A stretch of 64,000 bases of DNA, from positions 151,837-215,836 of the forward strand of contig MSJH02000824.1 of the NCBI GenBank assembly GCA_001931875.2. Direction: 5' to 3'. Made by a program: the position numbers and the translations under genes. Origin of the DNA: Byssochlamys sp. IMV 00236 (taxonomy: Eukaryota > Ascomycota > Eurotiomycetes > Eurotiales > Thermoascaceae). The notes under the pieces were generated by a model, which was not told the DNA's origin, did no database searches, and was given only the letters and a program-made list of their open reading frames with translations. Of the stretch, positions 1 to 11,742 are shown in pieces (the stretch's first letter is position 1; each line of letters begins with the position of its first letter).

Positions 1-2
1 TT

Positions 3-2676
3 GCGACATACAATGTCCGGAAGCAGGACCACCGCCTCCACACCCGTCTTGATAACAAGCTCATTGCAGAATCCGAGCTCGCCCTGGAGAAGGGTCTGCC
101 TTGCAGAATCGAGTGCGACATTGTCAACACTGACCGTGCACTCGGCGCCACCCTGTCATACCAGATTAGTCGTCGCTACGGTGAAGCTGGTCTGCCTCAA
201 GACACCATTCATGCCAACATTAAGGGTTCCGCAGGCCAATCTTTCGGTGCCTACCTTGCTCCCGGTGTGACACTCGAGCTCGAGGGAGATGCCAACGACT
301 ACGTCGGAAAGGGTCTCTCAGGAGGCCGTCTCATTATCTACCCTCCTCGTGGCGCTGTTTACAAGTCTGAGGAGAACATCATCGTCGGAAACGTCTGTCT
401 CTACGGCGCTACTAACGGAACATGTTTCTTCAGGGGTGTTGCAGCTGAGCGCTTTGCTGTCCGCAACTCTGGTGCTACTGCTGTTGTGGAAGGTGTCGGT
501 GACCATGGTTGTGAGTACATGACTGGTGGCCGTGTTCTGATCCTGGGCTCCACTGGACGTAACTTTGCTGCTGGTATGTCTGGTGGTATCGCTTACGTCC
601 TGGACGTGAAGCAAGACTTCCACTCCAAGGTCAACATGGAGATGGTTGAAGTGAGTGGCCTGGAAGACCCAGCTGAGATCGCCTTTGTCCGTGGTTTGAT
701 TGAGGACCACCACCACTACACCGGCTCCGAGCTGGCTGCGCGCATTCTCCTTGACTTCACTCGTGCACTTCCCCGCTTCGTTAAGGTTCTTCCCATTGAC
801 TACAAGCGAGTCATGGAGGAAGAAGCTGCCAAGGCTAAGGCTGCCAAGAAGGCTGAGTTCTCTCTGCCTCAGCTGCCAGGTACTCCTGCCAGCGCCGAGA
901 AGACCAAGCCGGCCCATGAGGAGGGCAAGAAGGCTGATCTGCTCGACATCGAAGACAGCGTCAGCGATTCCAAGACCGAGAAGAAACGCTCCGCCCTCAT
1001 TCTAGACAAGACCAGGGGATTCATGAAGTACAAGCGTCGCAATGAGAAATACCGCAATCCAGCCACTCGTACACGTGACTGGGCGGAGCTTTCTAGCCGC
1101 CTGAACGAGGACGAACTCAAGTACCAGTCTGCTCGTTGCATGGACTGTGGTGTTCCTTTCTGCCAGTCTGACACTGGTTGTCCGATTTCCAATATTATCC
1201 CTAAATGGAATGAATTGGTCTTTGCGGTAAATATCCCTTTACTTTTTTTATCGATACCTTTCTGTTTGTCGTTGTCTAACATATCTTTTCATTTTCCAGA
1301 ACCAATGGCAGGATGCACTTAACCGTCTCCTCATGACCAACAATTTCCCCGAATTCACCGGACGTGTGTGCCCAGCTCCTTGTGAGGGCGCATGTGTCCT
1401 GGGAATCAATGAGGATCCAGTCGGTATCAAGTCTATCGAGTGTGCCATCATTGACCGTGGTTTTGAAATGGGCTGGATGGTCCCCAAGCCGCCTCCTGTG
1501 CGCACCGGCAAGACTGTTGCCATTATTGGTTCCGGCCCTGCTGGTCTCGCTGCCGCTGATCAGCTTAACAAGGCCGGTCACTGCGTCACCGTGTATGAGC
1601 GCGCTGACCGCATCGGTGGTCTGCTCATGTACGGAATCCCCAACATGAAGCTCGACAAGAAGGTCGTCCAGCGTCGTGTTGACTTGATGGCTGCTGAGGG
1701 CGTCAAGTTTGTCACCAGCACTTTCGTTGGTCCCGACTCGGATGTCTCCCTGCAGTCGCTGCGTGCGTCTAATGATGCCGTCGTTATCGCTACCGGTGCT
1801 ACGGTTGCGCGCGACTTGAAGGTTCCTAACCGCGAGCTCGAGGGGGTCCACTTCGCTATGGAGTTCTTGCACCGCAACACTAAGTCTCTTCTCGACTCCG
1901 GCCTGGCCGATGGCGAGTACATTTCTGCCAAGGACAAGCACGTTGTTGTCATTGGTGGTGGAGACACTGGTAATGACTGTATTGGTACTTCAGTCCGCCA
2001 CGGTGCCAAGTCCGTGACCAACTTTGAGCTGCTACCCCAGCCTCCGCCAGAGCGTGCCCGGGACAACCCATGGCCCCAGTGGCCCCGTATCTACCGTGTC
2101 GACTATGGTCACTCGGAAGTCAAGACTCACATGGGTAAGGACCCCCGTGAGTACTGCGTCATGTCCACGGAATTCGTCGGCGATGGAAACGGCCGCGTCA
2201 AGGGTATCAACACCGTCCGCGTCGAATGGACTAAGAGCGCCTCCGGCGGCTGGGACATGAAGACTATTGAGGGCAGTGAACAGTTCTTCCCTGCGGATCT
2301 CGTGCTCCTCTCTATGGGTTTCTTGGGACCTGAGGACCGTCTCCTCGGCGATGAGATTGAACGGGATGCCCGCAAGAATGTCAAGACCGCTCCAGGCCAG
2401 TACGCGACCAACGTTCCTGGTGTGTTCGCTGCTGGTGACTGCAGACGTGGACAGTCCCTCATCGTTTGGTAAGTTATTCTATCGGGCTTACACACCGTAA
2501 CCACTACTGACTTACGATCTAGGGGTATCAATGAGGGTCGCCAGGCTGCTCGCGAGATCGACACTTACCTAATGGGTATCGGCTCTCAGCTCCCTGTTAC
2601 CGGTGGTATCGTCCGCCGTGCTGCTGTTGACTGCCTCCCTGAAGCCACGCAGAAGGTCCAGCCTGTTGCTGCGTAA
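3..2676 (+). CDS. gltA: NADH/NADPH-dependent glutamate synthase (GOGAT), 3' part
   Basis: This is the C-terminal 848 residues of the large fused glutamate synthase that makes two glutamates from glutamine and 2-oxoglutarate; the 5' part lies outside the window. The exons I read are 3-1226, 1300-2468 and 2523-2676, with GT-AG introns of 73 and 54 nt that keep the frame. The first exon opens in the end of the glutamate-synthase alpha domain (glycine-rich GXGXG repeat region, e.g. KGLSGGRL and [13 protein letters not shown]). After a charged linker comes the beta-subunit part: a cysteine cluster (CMDCGVPFC, then CPISNIIP) and CPAPCEGAC for iron-sulfur ligation, a first nucleotide-binding fold GSGPAGLAA, and a second GGGDTGNDC. 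The C-terminus [24 protein letters not shown] is typical FAD-contacting sequence, interrupted by the second intron. Family identity is clear; only the pyridine nucleotide preference is not decidable here. Confidence 0.95.
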
Positions 2677-4368
2677 ATGAACGGCAATCAGTTCTACGCG
2701 TAGCGGTTGGTAGCAGGTCTACCCCAAGAAACTGTCGACAAAAGTGTTTTAAGGCACAGTTCAGGGCCTAATTCTACAAGTTGTGAAATGACAGTTGTGA
2801 TACGTCTTGATATCTTCCATTCTCCGTGGAAGTTGTGGCAAGTCGTCTGGATGTAAAAGGTAAAAGAACGAAAAGTTTTCTGAAACGGCGGGAACCCAAA
2901 AAGTCGATTTGCAAAGCGCAGATAAAATTGTTTGTATTGGATATGGAAAAACCAAACAATATACCCCCCTCGCTTTCTGTTTGCGCCGGTCATCTGATGA
3001 CAAGTACTGGCGCATGTTTTCGCTCTCCTTCTGTGTCCTTTGGCGAGATCTTCTGTACGCCGGGGTGGAATTCACTGGACACCCCCATTGTTTCTGCTCT
3101 CGGGGTCAGCATTGTCGATGCTCCCCCGTGTCCTGTACTGGGTGGTTCTGTTTGCATGGATGGACACGAGATATGGCAGCATTACTACGTCTGGGGAGGC
3201 ACTATGCATGTTTTATTTGTTTGCAGGTTTTATTGTCTTTTCCCAAGTTTCTGCTCTAGGATGTGACCATGATGGCTTTTGCAGCATTTCTCATATGATT
3301 ATGCGGATGTCTAGCAGTTTAAGCGTTCTATATTGCTTCATGTTGTATATATTCAGTTCTATATCATAACTTATCCACTTTACTCTTGTGTCTAGTATTC
3401 CAAGTAGCGAGTAAACTGGGCTCTTCGAATAGTAGTAATGTTAAATCCAAAACTTCATTTGCTCGAATATTCCATAGCTGCAGCAATTCACTTCAAAATC
3501 AAAAGATCACGGGAGACCTGAGCTCGAAGTTGACTCCAGCTAAAGTGGCACCTACGAACTGACGGCCTTGGATTTTACTTGCATTAACATTATCATCACC
3601 TACTAGCTAGCTGCGCTACGGCCAGGAGGGGCCGTAAGGTTTCATTGCGCGCTACCGAATAATAAGCTGGCTGCTGGCGCTGGCAACTACTACTGGAGCC
3701 CCTAGGCCCTCAGGGGCACTGAAATACCCCTTCAATTATGCTGGTAGATAGGTTGATGAGTAGTAATTTAAAGCAGAAGACATTATAAACAGGCGAAGAA
3801 AAATAGGGGTGAGGATTAGAAAGAGATTAGATTTAAACAGTACGGACGCGAAGCTGAATAGGAGGTTTTTAGAGGAGTTATTTTAATATCTAAAATTAGT
3901 AAGCGGTAAGAGGTCACGTGCTCTTTCCTTTAAAAATTTCCTCTTTGGGAAGAGGTCACGTGATAAAAGACCAATCAGAGGGAGGGAAAACAGTGGAAAA
4001 AAAGTGGAGCACTTTTGCAGCCAGTATATTGTAAACATTTCGCTAGCGCTCAATGATCATACCCAACCATAAAGATCCCTTATGCATATCTCCATACTGT
4101 CCAGAGACTGACGTGGTGGTCCTTTAAGTAGCAGGAAGCGGACTAGACTCGAGCCTTTCCCCGACGCGTTAAGCGGTTCCGTCCATTAGCTTTCCTTTCA
4201 ACGCCCTTCCCTGACAACTATTCCCAATCGGCAACTTAATTATATGGCCGATTCGACTTATTGTTGATCATTTCCCTGTGTTCGATGTATTATATTCGCC
4301 TCTGATCTAGCTTCGTATCGATTGAAAAAGAGTGACTCGAGGAGCAAGTCAAGTCTAGACAACAGACA
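2677..4368. other. Intergenic region with decayed repeat and paired CACGTG boxes
   Basis: No convincing gene. The downstream flank of glutamate synthase (to about 3.5 kb) has only short overlapping open frames on both strands without family signal. From about 3540 to 3980 the sequence changes character: purine-rich, low-complexity, with two near-identical copies of AAGAGGTCACGTG (at about 3908 and 3951) in direct orientation, followed by GACCAATCAG, a CCAAT box at about 3970. This could be the end of an old transposon that now serves as upstream region of the Apc15 gene. Confidence 0.4.
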
Positions 4369-5645
4369 ATGTTCTCGCTACCTCTAATCACACCCCGCGA
4401 TGTGAGTCGAGTCTACAGTTCCCTTTCTGCATTTGCATTGCATTGTCTACTACGCAGATCTCTCAAGGACAGAAAAAAGAATCCTATCATACGATTGGTA
4501 TAATCTGAATATAGAATAAAAACTAATTCGTCTAAAATCTCCAGTCCCACGAGCTCTGGTTCGGCTCTTCGCAAACTCCTCCACACCGCTCCTCCGCATC
4601 TCAGAACCAACTGAATCCCTCCGATCCTCACCAGTCGTCTTCGCGTCGATATCACCAAGGAAACGGACACCTACCGAGCGGTCGCACGTTAATTTCATCT
4701 ACTGCGCCATCAAACACCCTCGCGGCGCTACAGCTGGAAGAACGCGCGTTGCGCGCGCGAAAGCAGAATATAGCATCGTTCGGATATGCGTGGATCAAGC
4801 CGGCAGGATGTGCGAAGACTATGCTGGGGATGAGGGAGGAGGAGGCGGAGAGAGAGGAAGGGTTACTTGCGGCTGCGGCGGAGATGGCTGGCGCAACGGG
4901 GGACTTGTCGACTATGGGGATTGTGGATGAGTTTGGGAGACCGCAGGGTCAGGAGGGAGATAATACTGGTGGTGTGGATGATCAGATGTTGGAGAGGGAT
5001 TTGGATGATGATATTCCTGATGCGGATGCGGATGGGCTTGTGGAGGAGGGAGAGGAAGGGTTGGAGGAAGATGAGGATGGTGAGGAAGGATTGATGGAGA
5101 GGGATTTGGATGATGATATTCCTGAGGCGTTTCCGGAGGATGATGATGACGATGAAGATGAAGAGGAGGAGAATGAAGATGAAGATGATTTCGATAACCA
5201 GCCGGATCTGGATGATGATATTCCCGCGGCAGAAGACGAAGGGGGTTCGCTTATGGTCCGCGATTTGGACGATGATATCCCTGAGGCGGAAGAAGGTAGT
5301 GAACAGGGAGAAGAATGGCAGCATACCGACACGGAGGCTGAAGACGACGACGACGATGACGATGATGAGCACGATCCCTTCTCTGAACAACTTTTCAGGA
5401 CCAGTACTTCCAGCGGTCGAGGACTCCCGCCGCAACCGCCGCCTATTCGACGAGAGACTGAAGCTCAGCGACGCTTCTTGAACCGTTGGAGCGGTGGCGC
5501 AGACGCGTTCGACACGAGCGGAATGACGCTCGAAGACGAGGAGGACCTCCGTGCTTCAATAGCCAGCCAGACCAGTCGACGGAATAGCGCCTACAGAAGA
5601 CGATTCACGAGACAAAGGGGAGGTCCAAGGGATAGTCTTGAGTAA
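4369..5645 (+). CDS. apc15: Anaphase-promoting complex subunit Apc15 (Mnd2-type)
   Basis: Two exons, 4369-4401 and 4545-5645, encode 377 residues; the 143-nt intron follows the eleventh codon. The N-terminus MFSLPLITPRDSHELWF, restored only after splicing, and the segment around residues 64-115 (LAALQLEERALRARKQNI, FGYAWIKPAG, then an E-rich MREEEAE helix) are the signature of fungal Apc15, a small APC/C subunit implicated in turnover of the mitotic checkpoint complex and Cdc20. The rest is a very acidic, probably disordered tail with four copies of the motif DLDDDIP (about residues 163, 198, 232 and 251) and D/E runs, then a basic arginine-rich end (RRRFTRQRGG). The start is the only ATG giving the family N-terminus. 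A long antisense open frame over the acidic part is a coding shadow. Confidence 0.85.
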
Positions 5646-6243
5646 GTGAAGTCTGGAGATCTGGGGTTCAAAACTTGATCGACGTCGACGATGCATTTTG
5701 CTACGAGTCCCCATGTGATTATTTGTTTCGGGCCTTGTTATTGTATATATCTATGGTTTATGAGAAGCGTGCATGTTAGGAGTTAGGTGGGATAACGGAA
5801 AGGGAACGAACGGTGGGAATGGAGTTGAATATGTATATAATACAGTTTACGGACTTGCTGGAATGAATTTCACGCGGATAATCGCTCAATTGAATGAAAA
5901 GGAATCAAAAGCACGTTCTTAAAGACGAGTCAGAGCTGTAGAGAAGACAATTTGTGGATATCAACTCAGCAGCAGAGCAGCTTATGGTATCACAAATTTA
6001 GCATGGATTGTATTATATATAAACTACATAGATTAATATGTTTCAGGATAGTTAAAAAGCCATATCGATAACATCACTTCATGCCCCAAGCACCTGGAAC
6101 GCCATATCATGCAAACATGGTGCTAGTCGCATCAAATTCCATATGAAGAAAGAAAGAAAGAAAGAAAGAAAGACAAGGAATACAGTCGATATCGTTGGAA
6201 GATATGGTTCTGGAGAGAACAGAATCCGGGGATAACATGCTGC
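5646..6243. other. Intergenic region between convergent apc15 and bet1
   Basis: This 3'-3' region between apc15 and bet1 contains no gene I can support. It holds a short tetranucleotide microsatellite of GAAA units at about 6148-6172 and AT-rich sequence that probably covers the two polyadenylation regions. Confidence 0.5.
6148..6172. repeat. (GAAA)n microsatellite
   Basis: About six uninterrupted AAGA/GAAA units, visible directly in the sequence, in the 3' flank of bet1. Confidence 0.8.
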
Positions 6244-7115
6244 TCAGGACAACCAGACGTAGGCGAACAGGAGCAAAACGGCAAAGAAGAAAAGCAGCCA
6301 GACGCGCCAGCCGACGCCTGTCCGTTCTGCCATGCGCAACATTCGATTCATTGTGCCGCGGAGTTTGACTCGTGTGTTATCGAAGGATTCGTTCATCTAT
6401 GGATATTGGATGTTGTCTTAGTTTGGGGGTGTTATACATGGAGAGGCCAGTGCAGGGTTCACGTACCTTGTCCGCTAGAGCGGAACTTGTCCGGATTTCA
6501 TCGCCGATGGCAACGGTGATCTATACAGAAGTGTTAGATAGAAGTCTGTGGCTGAGAATGGTATAATCGCGTGTACGTACATCCTTAAGCATCTTGACCT
6601 TTGCGCTAATACCCTCGATCTCAGATTCGTTTTGCGACTCAAGCGACGAAAGAACAGCGTCTGAATATTGCCCTCTGTATCAACTAGTTAGCATGGAGAT
6701 ATACCCTTCCCTGTTCAGCTGCAGAATCGCCTTCCACGTACTTCGAATTCGGCGTCGCAGCCCTATATCCACCACCGCCTAAGCCTGCTTGCGCTCCGCC
6801 GGCCGTGTAGCCATCGCTGACCGAACCGGAGTAACCACCATAACCACCCGGCCGGGGCGACCGACTCGCAGGCCGAGAGGCGCCATTATATGCATCGAAG
6901 AGCGAAGAAGATGCTCTGGGGTCGCGCTGATGGAGGTTGGAATGGGGGAATCTATTGATCGAAATATGAGCATGTTTTTTCTCTTTTGCGGAAGAAACGA
7001 AACGAGTTGTCGCGAGACCATTTGCGGTTGATACAGCGTTGCGCGGTAAAGCAAGATGCGGAGAAAGAGCTCTTGAAGAAGAAGAGGAGGAAAGAAATTC
7101 ATACCGTGAAGCCAT
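6244..7115 (-). CDS. bet1: Bet1-type Qc-SNARE for ER-Golgi transport
   Basis: Five exons on the minus strand (7115-7105, 6951-6742, 6674-6581, 6520-6467, 6396-6244) join in frame to a 173-residue protein. The N-terminal third is a Gly/Ser/Pro-rich disordered region (RPASRSPRPGGYGGY). The middle is a SNARE helix (SLESQNESEIEGISAKVK, then ITVAIGDEIRTSS and ADKMNESFDNTRVKL) with regular hydrophobic heptads. The C-terminal segment GWRVWLLFFFAVLLLFAYVW is a tail anchor followed by only two residues. This is the layout of Bet1, which with Sed5, Bos1 and Sec22 drives fusion of COPII vesicles with the cis-Golgi. The first exon is only 11 nt long (ATGGCTTCACG), as expected for a split MASR start; a larger unspliced open frame through the first intron does not fit the family. 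Confidence 0.88.
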
Positions 7116-8110
7116 GATGTATGCGTCTGCGTATAGGGGAATGATTTATTTACGAACTGGGAGTAATTCGTAAATTGTTTTGAAGAAGATAAATAAGTAC
7201 CTAGGTAGATACAGACTGACCAGCTCGCCGCACGATCATGAAAGTCGCATCTTCCTTTCTCGGGGATATTCTCTGCGACAGTGTTGAGTATGGAAAGGAT
7301 ACTGATCTTGCGGCGCGTGTCAAATCCAAGGACAAAATGGCTGGAAGAAAAGAGATTCTGGACTGAATGTAGATAGATAAACAGGGGAAGAGAGAGGACA
7401 ACTCTCCTGCTTCGCCTTGGACGATCATCCGCTGGCGGCGTCACTCTTGCGGACGCTGATTCGGTCCAGTTGCTATCCTGGTCTGTGTGCACAACCGGAG
7501 TATTTATTCCCTTTGCGAATCAGGAGATGACTTTATGGTAATAGTCGCAGTTCAGTATGATCTCTGTGAATGATAAAGGTGGTTTGTCCGAAGGCTGACA
7601 GTTACTTTTGTTGCAGTCAGTTAAAAATGCTTCCAGATACTAGAGGCCTGTAATTTATTAGCTCTGATCTTCGTGGACACAACATATCCAATCTGATTAA
7701 ACGAGACAGTACGGAGAAAAGGCCCAGGGAAACCAACTTCGATGATAACTAGTAGAGATTTGGGGAAAGCAAGTAATGCAGAATTCGCTGAGGACTGCAT
7801 CTTTCTCTTAGTTTGTGGCTCATCTTAGACGCGGCTATATCTGGGACATCCATAGACTTGATAACGCGAACCTCGCATCTCTGGATTTGCAGATTCTGTG
7901 AATGAGTATGTTCCACATATCAAATGCTACTGGATGCTGGAGCCATATCCTGGGAGGGGAGTCCGATTTATATTGCAGGAAACTTGAAAACGAAAACAGC
8001 GTTTGTAGAATGCAGCCGTGATCTAATGTACATACATAACAGCCCCGCGGACCGAAGGGGGAAGGTATCCGTCTAATGAAACAATGATCCATAAAGCCAT
8101 CTCATCCAAA
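7116..8110. other. Intergenic region upstream of bet1
   Basis: About 1 kb between the bet1 start and the stop of the DUF3128 gene. I see no conserved coding signal; the open frame reaching 7492 on the minus strand is an extension out of frame with the bet1 exons. The stretch should contain the bet1 promoter and the 3' UTR of the next gene. Confidence 0.4.
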
Positions 8111-8785
8111 TTATGGTGCAGCTCCAGCTCCAGCCTGCGCCTTTGACCGTGCCTCTTCCGCCGCCTTCATCTCTCTCTCCAAAGCAGCAAAGTCTCCCTG
8201 GAAGGCATTCTTGACCGGCTCCGTCCTCATTTCCCACACGTCCTCACTGCTTGGCCCAGTCTTGTATTTGATGGCCTTCTTCTTGTTGTGCTCCCGAATC
8301 ATCCTTCTCCTCGATTCATCGGGTAAAGAGCGCGCCTTCATGCAGAGCCAGAAATTGTTCCAGTGCTCACTGCATGACCGCATCTCACCGTATCTGTACA
8401 CGCTGACGAATTGACCACCGAACGACTGGCAGAAAAACGCATAATCGAAGGCTGACCGGCAGTCCATCTCGTCCGGATATAGGGATTCGGGAGCGATTGA
8501 CGAACGAGGCTCACTGGAAGGTTGGATGCCGGCTTCTGTGGATTGGGCATGCGATGTAGGTTCGGAACGAGCTGGCTGAGAGGTTTGGGAACCATCTGCA
8601 CTTTCAAGGCCGGCCAGCAGCCGTTGAAATTCCGCTTGAACCTGCTCATCAGGGCTCATCTGCTTCGCTGTAGCGGAGATTGTCTCTTGCGGTTTGGAGG
8701 CATCGCGCGACGATGAGGTCGGAAGTGTAGATTTCGCGGATGTCTGATTTTCATCCTTGGAGGAGGAACTCCACCACCAGCCCAT
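8111..8785 (-). CDS. DUF3128 / Emi1-like protein with twin CX9C motif
   Basis: Single-exon gene of 224 residues if it starts at the ATG at 8785 (MGWWWSSSSKDE); an upstream in-frame ATG at 8803 would add six residues. The first 100 residues are Ser/Thr/Gln-rich and probably disordered. The conserved core (about 106-160) has C109, C119, C138 and C148 arranged as two CX9C pairs 18 residues apart, inside DUF3128 sequence (AFDYAFFCQSFGGQ, HWNNFWLCMKAR). The tail is Lys/Glu-rich. DUF3128 includes yeast Emi1; the twin CX9C pattern is the hallmark of small proteins oxidised by Mia40 in the mitochondrial intermembrane space, so a mitochondrial location is a reasonable inference, not a demonstrated fact. 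It is divergent from the mitochondrial Yme2 gene with only 308 bp between the start codons. Confidence 0.8.
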   Translation of the reverse strand: MGWWWSSSSKDENQTSAKSTLPTSSSRDASKPQETISATAKQMSPDEQVQAEFQRLLAGLESADGSQTSQPARSEPTSHAQSTEAGIQPSSEPRSSIAPESLYPDEMDCRSAFDYAFFCQSFGGQFVSVYRYGEMRSCSEHWNNFWLCMKARSLPDESRRRMIREHNKKKAIKYKTGPSSEDVWEMRTEPVKNAFQGDFAALEREMKAAEEARSKAQAGAGAAP

Positions 8786-9093
8786 TTTTGCGAAATGGTG
8801 CACCTGAAGAGTGCTGGATCCAAAAGTTGACGGCGTGATGGACTTCAGCGACTCTCAAAACGTCGGAGGTGTAAATTTAAACAAGACAAACTGTGACCGT
8901 ACAGATGGCTCCTTTGTCATGTTAAAATCGGTAAATATGCGTCACAAGGTGTATTGTATGGTAATCGCTTCGGGCTACTCCAACTTGCCCATAAACTTTA
9001 TCCCACAGACTCCGCCGACGTCATCTGATGCTTGAGCAATAACAAGTGCGCGCTGCCCTTCAGCGTTGTCAACCATGTTCGTTCAGTAAAGGC
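8786..9093. promoter_or_regulatory. Shared divergent promoter region of DUF3128 gene and yme2
   Basis: The 308 bp between two divergent start codons must contain both promoters. I could not assign specific factor sites with confidence. Both flanking products are probably mitochondrial, which makes shared regulation plausible. Confidence 0.5.
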
Positions 9094-11742
9094 ATGATGG
9101 CATCCACGCTGCTATGGGCTGCGCGGGGGGTTCATCGAGTTCCTGTGCACCAAAGGGTGCCATGTATATTTCAGACACTGAGCTGTCGCGCGAGATTTGC
9201 TCAGCTCCGCCCCGCAACAGCAAGATATGCGTCTTCAGGGGCCCCTCGATCAATTGAAGCAGGACACATTCAGCTGGAGCCGAATGAAGGCCTTCTGTTC
9301 ATTAACAGTATGTATTACACAACAGCCGCAACTATTCATTAAGTTCCTGGTCTAATCTTCATCTCTGCAGATGTATTCCCACCGAAGCTGCAATGGCTGC
9401 TACGCGTGCCAGTTATTGGAGAGGCTTCTCGATACGAGGAGGTGATGAAGCGTGTGGATAAGCCACACCTCGCAGCTTCTGAGATATTGAGAATCGTCCG
9501 GCGAGCTTTACCGAAAGAGCCCCAAATTGAAGTTACAGGGATCATCCCTCGATTTTCTGAGGGAGGTGTATTCGTCAAGTATGCCCGAACGGCTGGTCTC
9601 GACGATGTCCAGATTGAGAATGCCGTGAATGAGCATCTCGCCCAGAATCCGATAAAGCCTTGGTTTAACCCGTTCCAAACAGTCGAAGCAGCTCGTGTCC
9701 TGGGAAAGCCTTGGATAGAAGACCTGTTCCGCTTTCCGAGCCCGAGGATAAAAGTTGAATACCTTCCACCTCAACCGGGGGATTCACCGGCCGAACTGAC
9801 ACAGGAAGACTTGTATTCGGTGTTCCGGAGATACGGAAAGCTGGTCGACATCGCCCCCGGTTCAGGCACTCCAAAAAATGCGTTTGTCGAATTCTCTAGA
9901 CGCAGGCACGCTATCCTAGCGAGGAATTGTGCACACGGCCTTGTCGTCACAGAAAGCCAGGGCGGTGGGAAGGCAGGCACGCTTCTGAGAATCACATACG
10001 AACGGAAGATCAAGTTCTCATACATCAAGGACTGGATTCTCAGTCATCCTAGGATCGTCATTCCGGCCATTGCTGCGTTCGTTGCAACCATGACCGTCAT
10101 TATCTTTGACCCGATACGGACATTTTTCATCAAATTGAAAGTGAAAGCGACGTCGGATGTGGAGCAAAACTCAGTATGGCGATGGGTCCGCAAACAGGTT
10201 AGCAGAGCCAACTTCATAGGCTTCGGCCGTAACAAGCGGGATCCAGACGTCCTGGAGGTACTATGGGACGATCGGAAAAATGATATTGCCCAGCTGCAAT
10301 CCTGGCTGACAGAAAACACTGGGACATTCATTGTCATTCAGGGGCCGGCCGGGTCCGGGAAACGGGAACTCGTGTTGGACCAAGCACTCAAGGACGGGAG
10401 ATATCGGGTTGTTATTGATTGCAAGCCAATCCAGGAGGCAAGAGGAGATGCTGCTACTATTGCGACAGCAGCTGCACAGGTCGGCTACCGTCCGATGTTT
10501 TCGTGGATGAATAGCTTCAGCAGCTTCATCGATCTCGCGGCGCAAGGTATGATCGGAACTAAGGCAGGGTTCTCAGAAACCCTGGATGCGCAGCTCAGCA
10601 AGATCTGGCAGAATACTGGCGTTGCTCTGAAACAGGTGACCCTTGAAAGCCGAAGGAAGGACGACAAAGACGCGCAGTTGTCAGACGAAGAATATTTAGA
10701 CGCCCATCCGGAGAAACGCCCGGTTGTTGTCATTGACAACTTCTTGCATAAGGCTGGAGATACCGATGTAGTCTATGACAAGATTTCTGAGTGGGCCGCA
10801 GCGCTGACGAGTGCGAACATTGCTCATGTCATATTCTTGACCAGTGACGTATCATACTCAAAGCCCCTCAACAAAGCATTGCCAAACCAGATCTTCAGGA
10901 CCATCTCCATGGGCGACTGTTCACTTGAAGTTGGAAAGAAGTTTGTCCTTGACTATTTGGGCCGTGAGGATGATAGTTGGAAAGATGGGGAATTGAACAA
11001 GAGGTTCCCCTTTGGAACAGAGGAGCTCGACCATTGTATTGAGACCCTGGGAGGTCGACTTACAGATCTTGAGTTCCTGGCGCACCGCATGAAGGCTGGA
11101 GAGAGCCCTCAACGTGAGTCAACTTGTCCTTGTTATGGTCGTAAATAGACTCAGCTAACAATCACAACAGATGCGGTAAACAGGATCATTGAACAATCCG
11201 CTTCTGAGATTCTCAAGATCTATATTCTGGATACCGATCCGTCCAAGCAACACTGGACGCGTGAGCAAGCATGGCATCTAATCAAGGCCCTAGCGAACTC
11301 CAAAAACGGCGTCATGTCGTACAATGACATCTTGCTCTCTGACTTGTTCAAAGACAACGGGGAGACCACGGTGGCAGCTCTTCATCAGGCCGAATTGCTT
11401 ACTATAGTCTCTGAGAACGGCCGCCCTCAGGCGATCAAACCGGGAAAGCCAGTTTATCACGCAGCATTCAGAAGGCTCACAGAAGATAAGACACTACGCA
11501 GTCGAATGGACCTCGCAACATTGGCTCAACTGATTAGCAGTGAGAACAAGAGCGTTGCCAAATACGAAGACGAGCTGCAGCGACTCGCCACTCTTCCCAA
11601 GCAGCCGAGCGCTCTGACTCCGAGGGTCCAATGGCTGCTCAATAAACTGTACAGTTCTCAAACGAAGGTAGAGAAGTTCGAGAAGGAAAGCGCATTCCTG
11701 AAAGCGATCCTCCAAAGCGACGGCCGCCCAGGTACTGCTTGA
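9094..11742 (+). CDS. yme2: Mitochondrial escape protein 2 (Yme2/Rna12)
   Basis: Three exons (9094-9307, 9371-11113, 11171-11742) give 842 residues, the usual size of this family. Features in order: an Arg-rich mitochondrial presequence in the first 50 residues; conserved GHIQLEPNEGLLFINN and KLQWLLRVP around the first splice junction; an RNA-recognition-motif region at about 200-285 (KNAFVEFSRRRHA); one transmembrane helix at about 300-320 (IVIPAIAAFVATMTVIIF); a long C-terminal domain with a Walker-A-like GPAGSGKR at 396-403. Yeast Yme2 is an inner-membrane protein whose large domain faces the intermembrane space and which affects mtDNA nucleoid structure and escape. The two ATGs at 9094 and 9097 are both possible starts; a GTG-started frame from 9046 is an extension of the open frame only. 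Confidence 0.9.

Noticed and set aside
318..1941. Minus-strand frames of 199 and 221 codons within glutamate synthase
   Set aside because: They lie antisense to clearly conserved GOGAT sequence and show no family features.
2826..3369. Overlapping plus-strand frames of 109-146 codons after glutamate synthase
   Set aside because: Three overlapping frames with no conserved motif; likely 3' UTR and spacer.
4863..5435. 190-codon minus-strand frame full of Ile-rich repeats
   Set aside because: It is the reverse reading of the GAT/GAA-rich acidic tail of Apc15.
6779..7492. 237-codon minus-strand frame across the bet1 5' region
   Set aside because: It uses a different frame from the bet1 exons and reads through an intron; no family signal.
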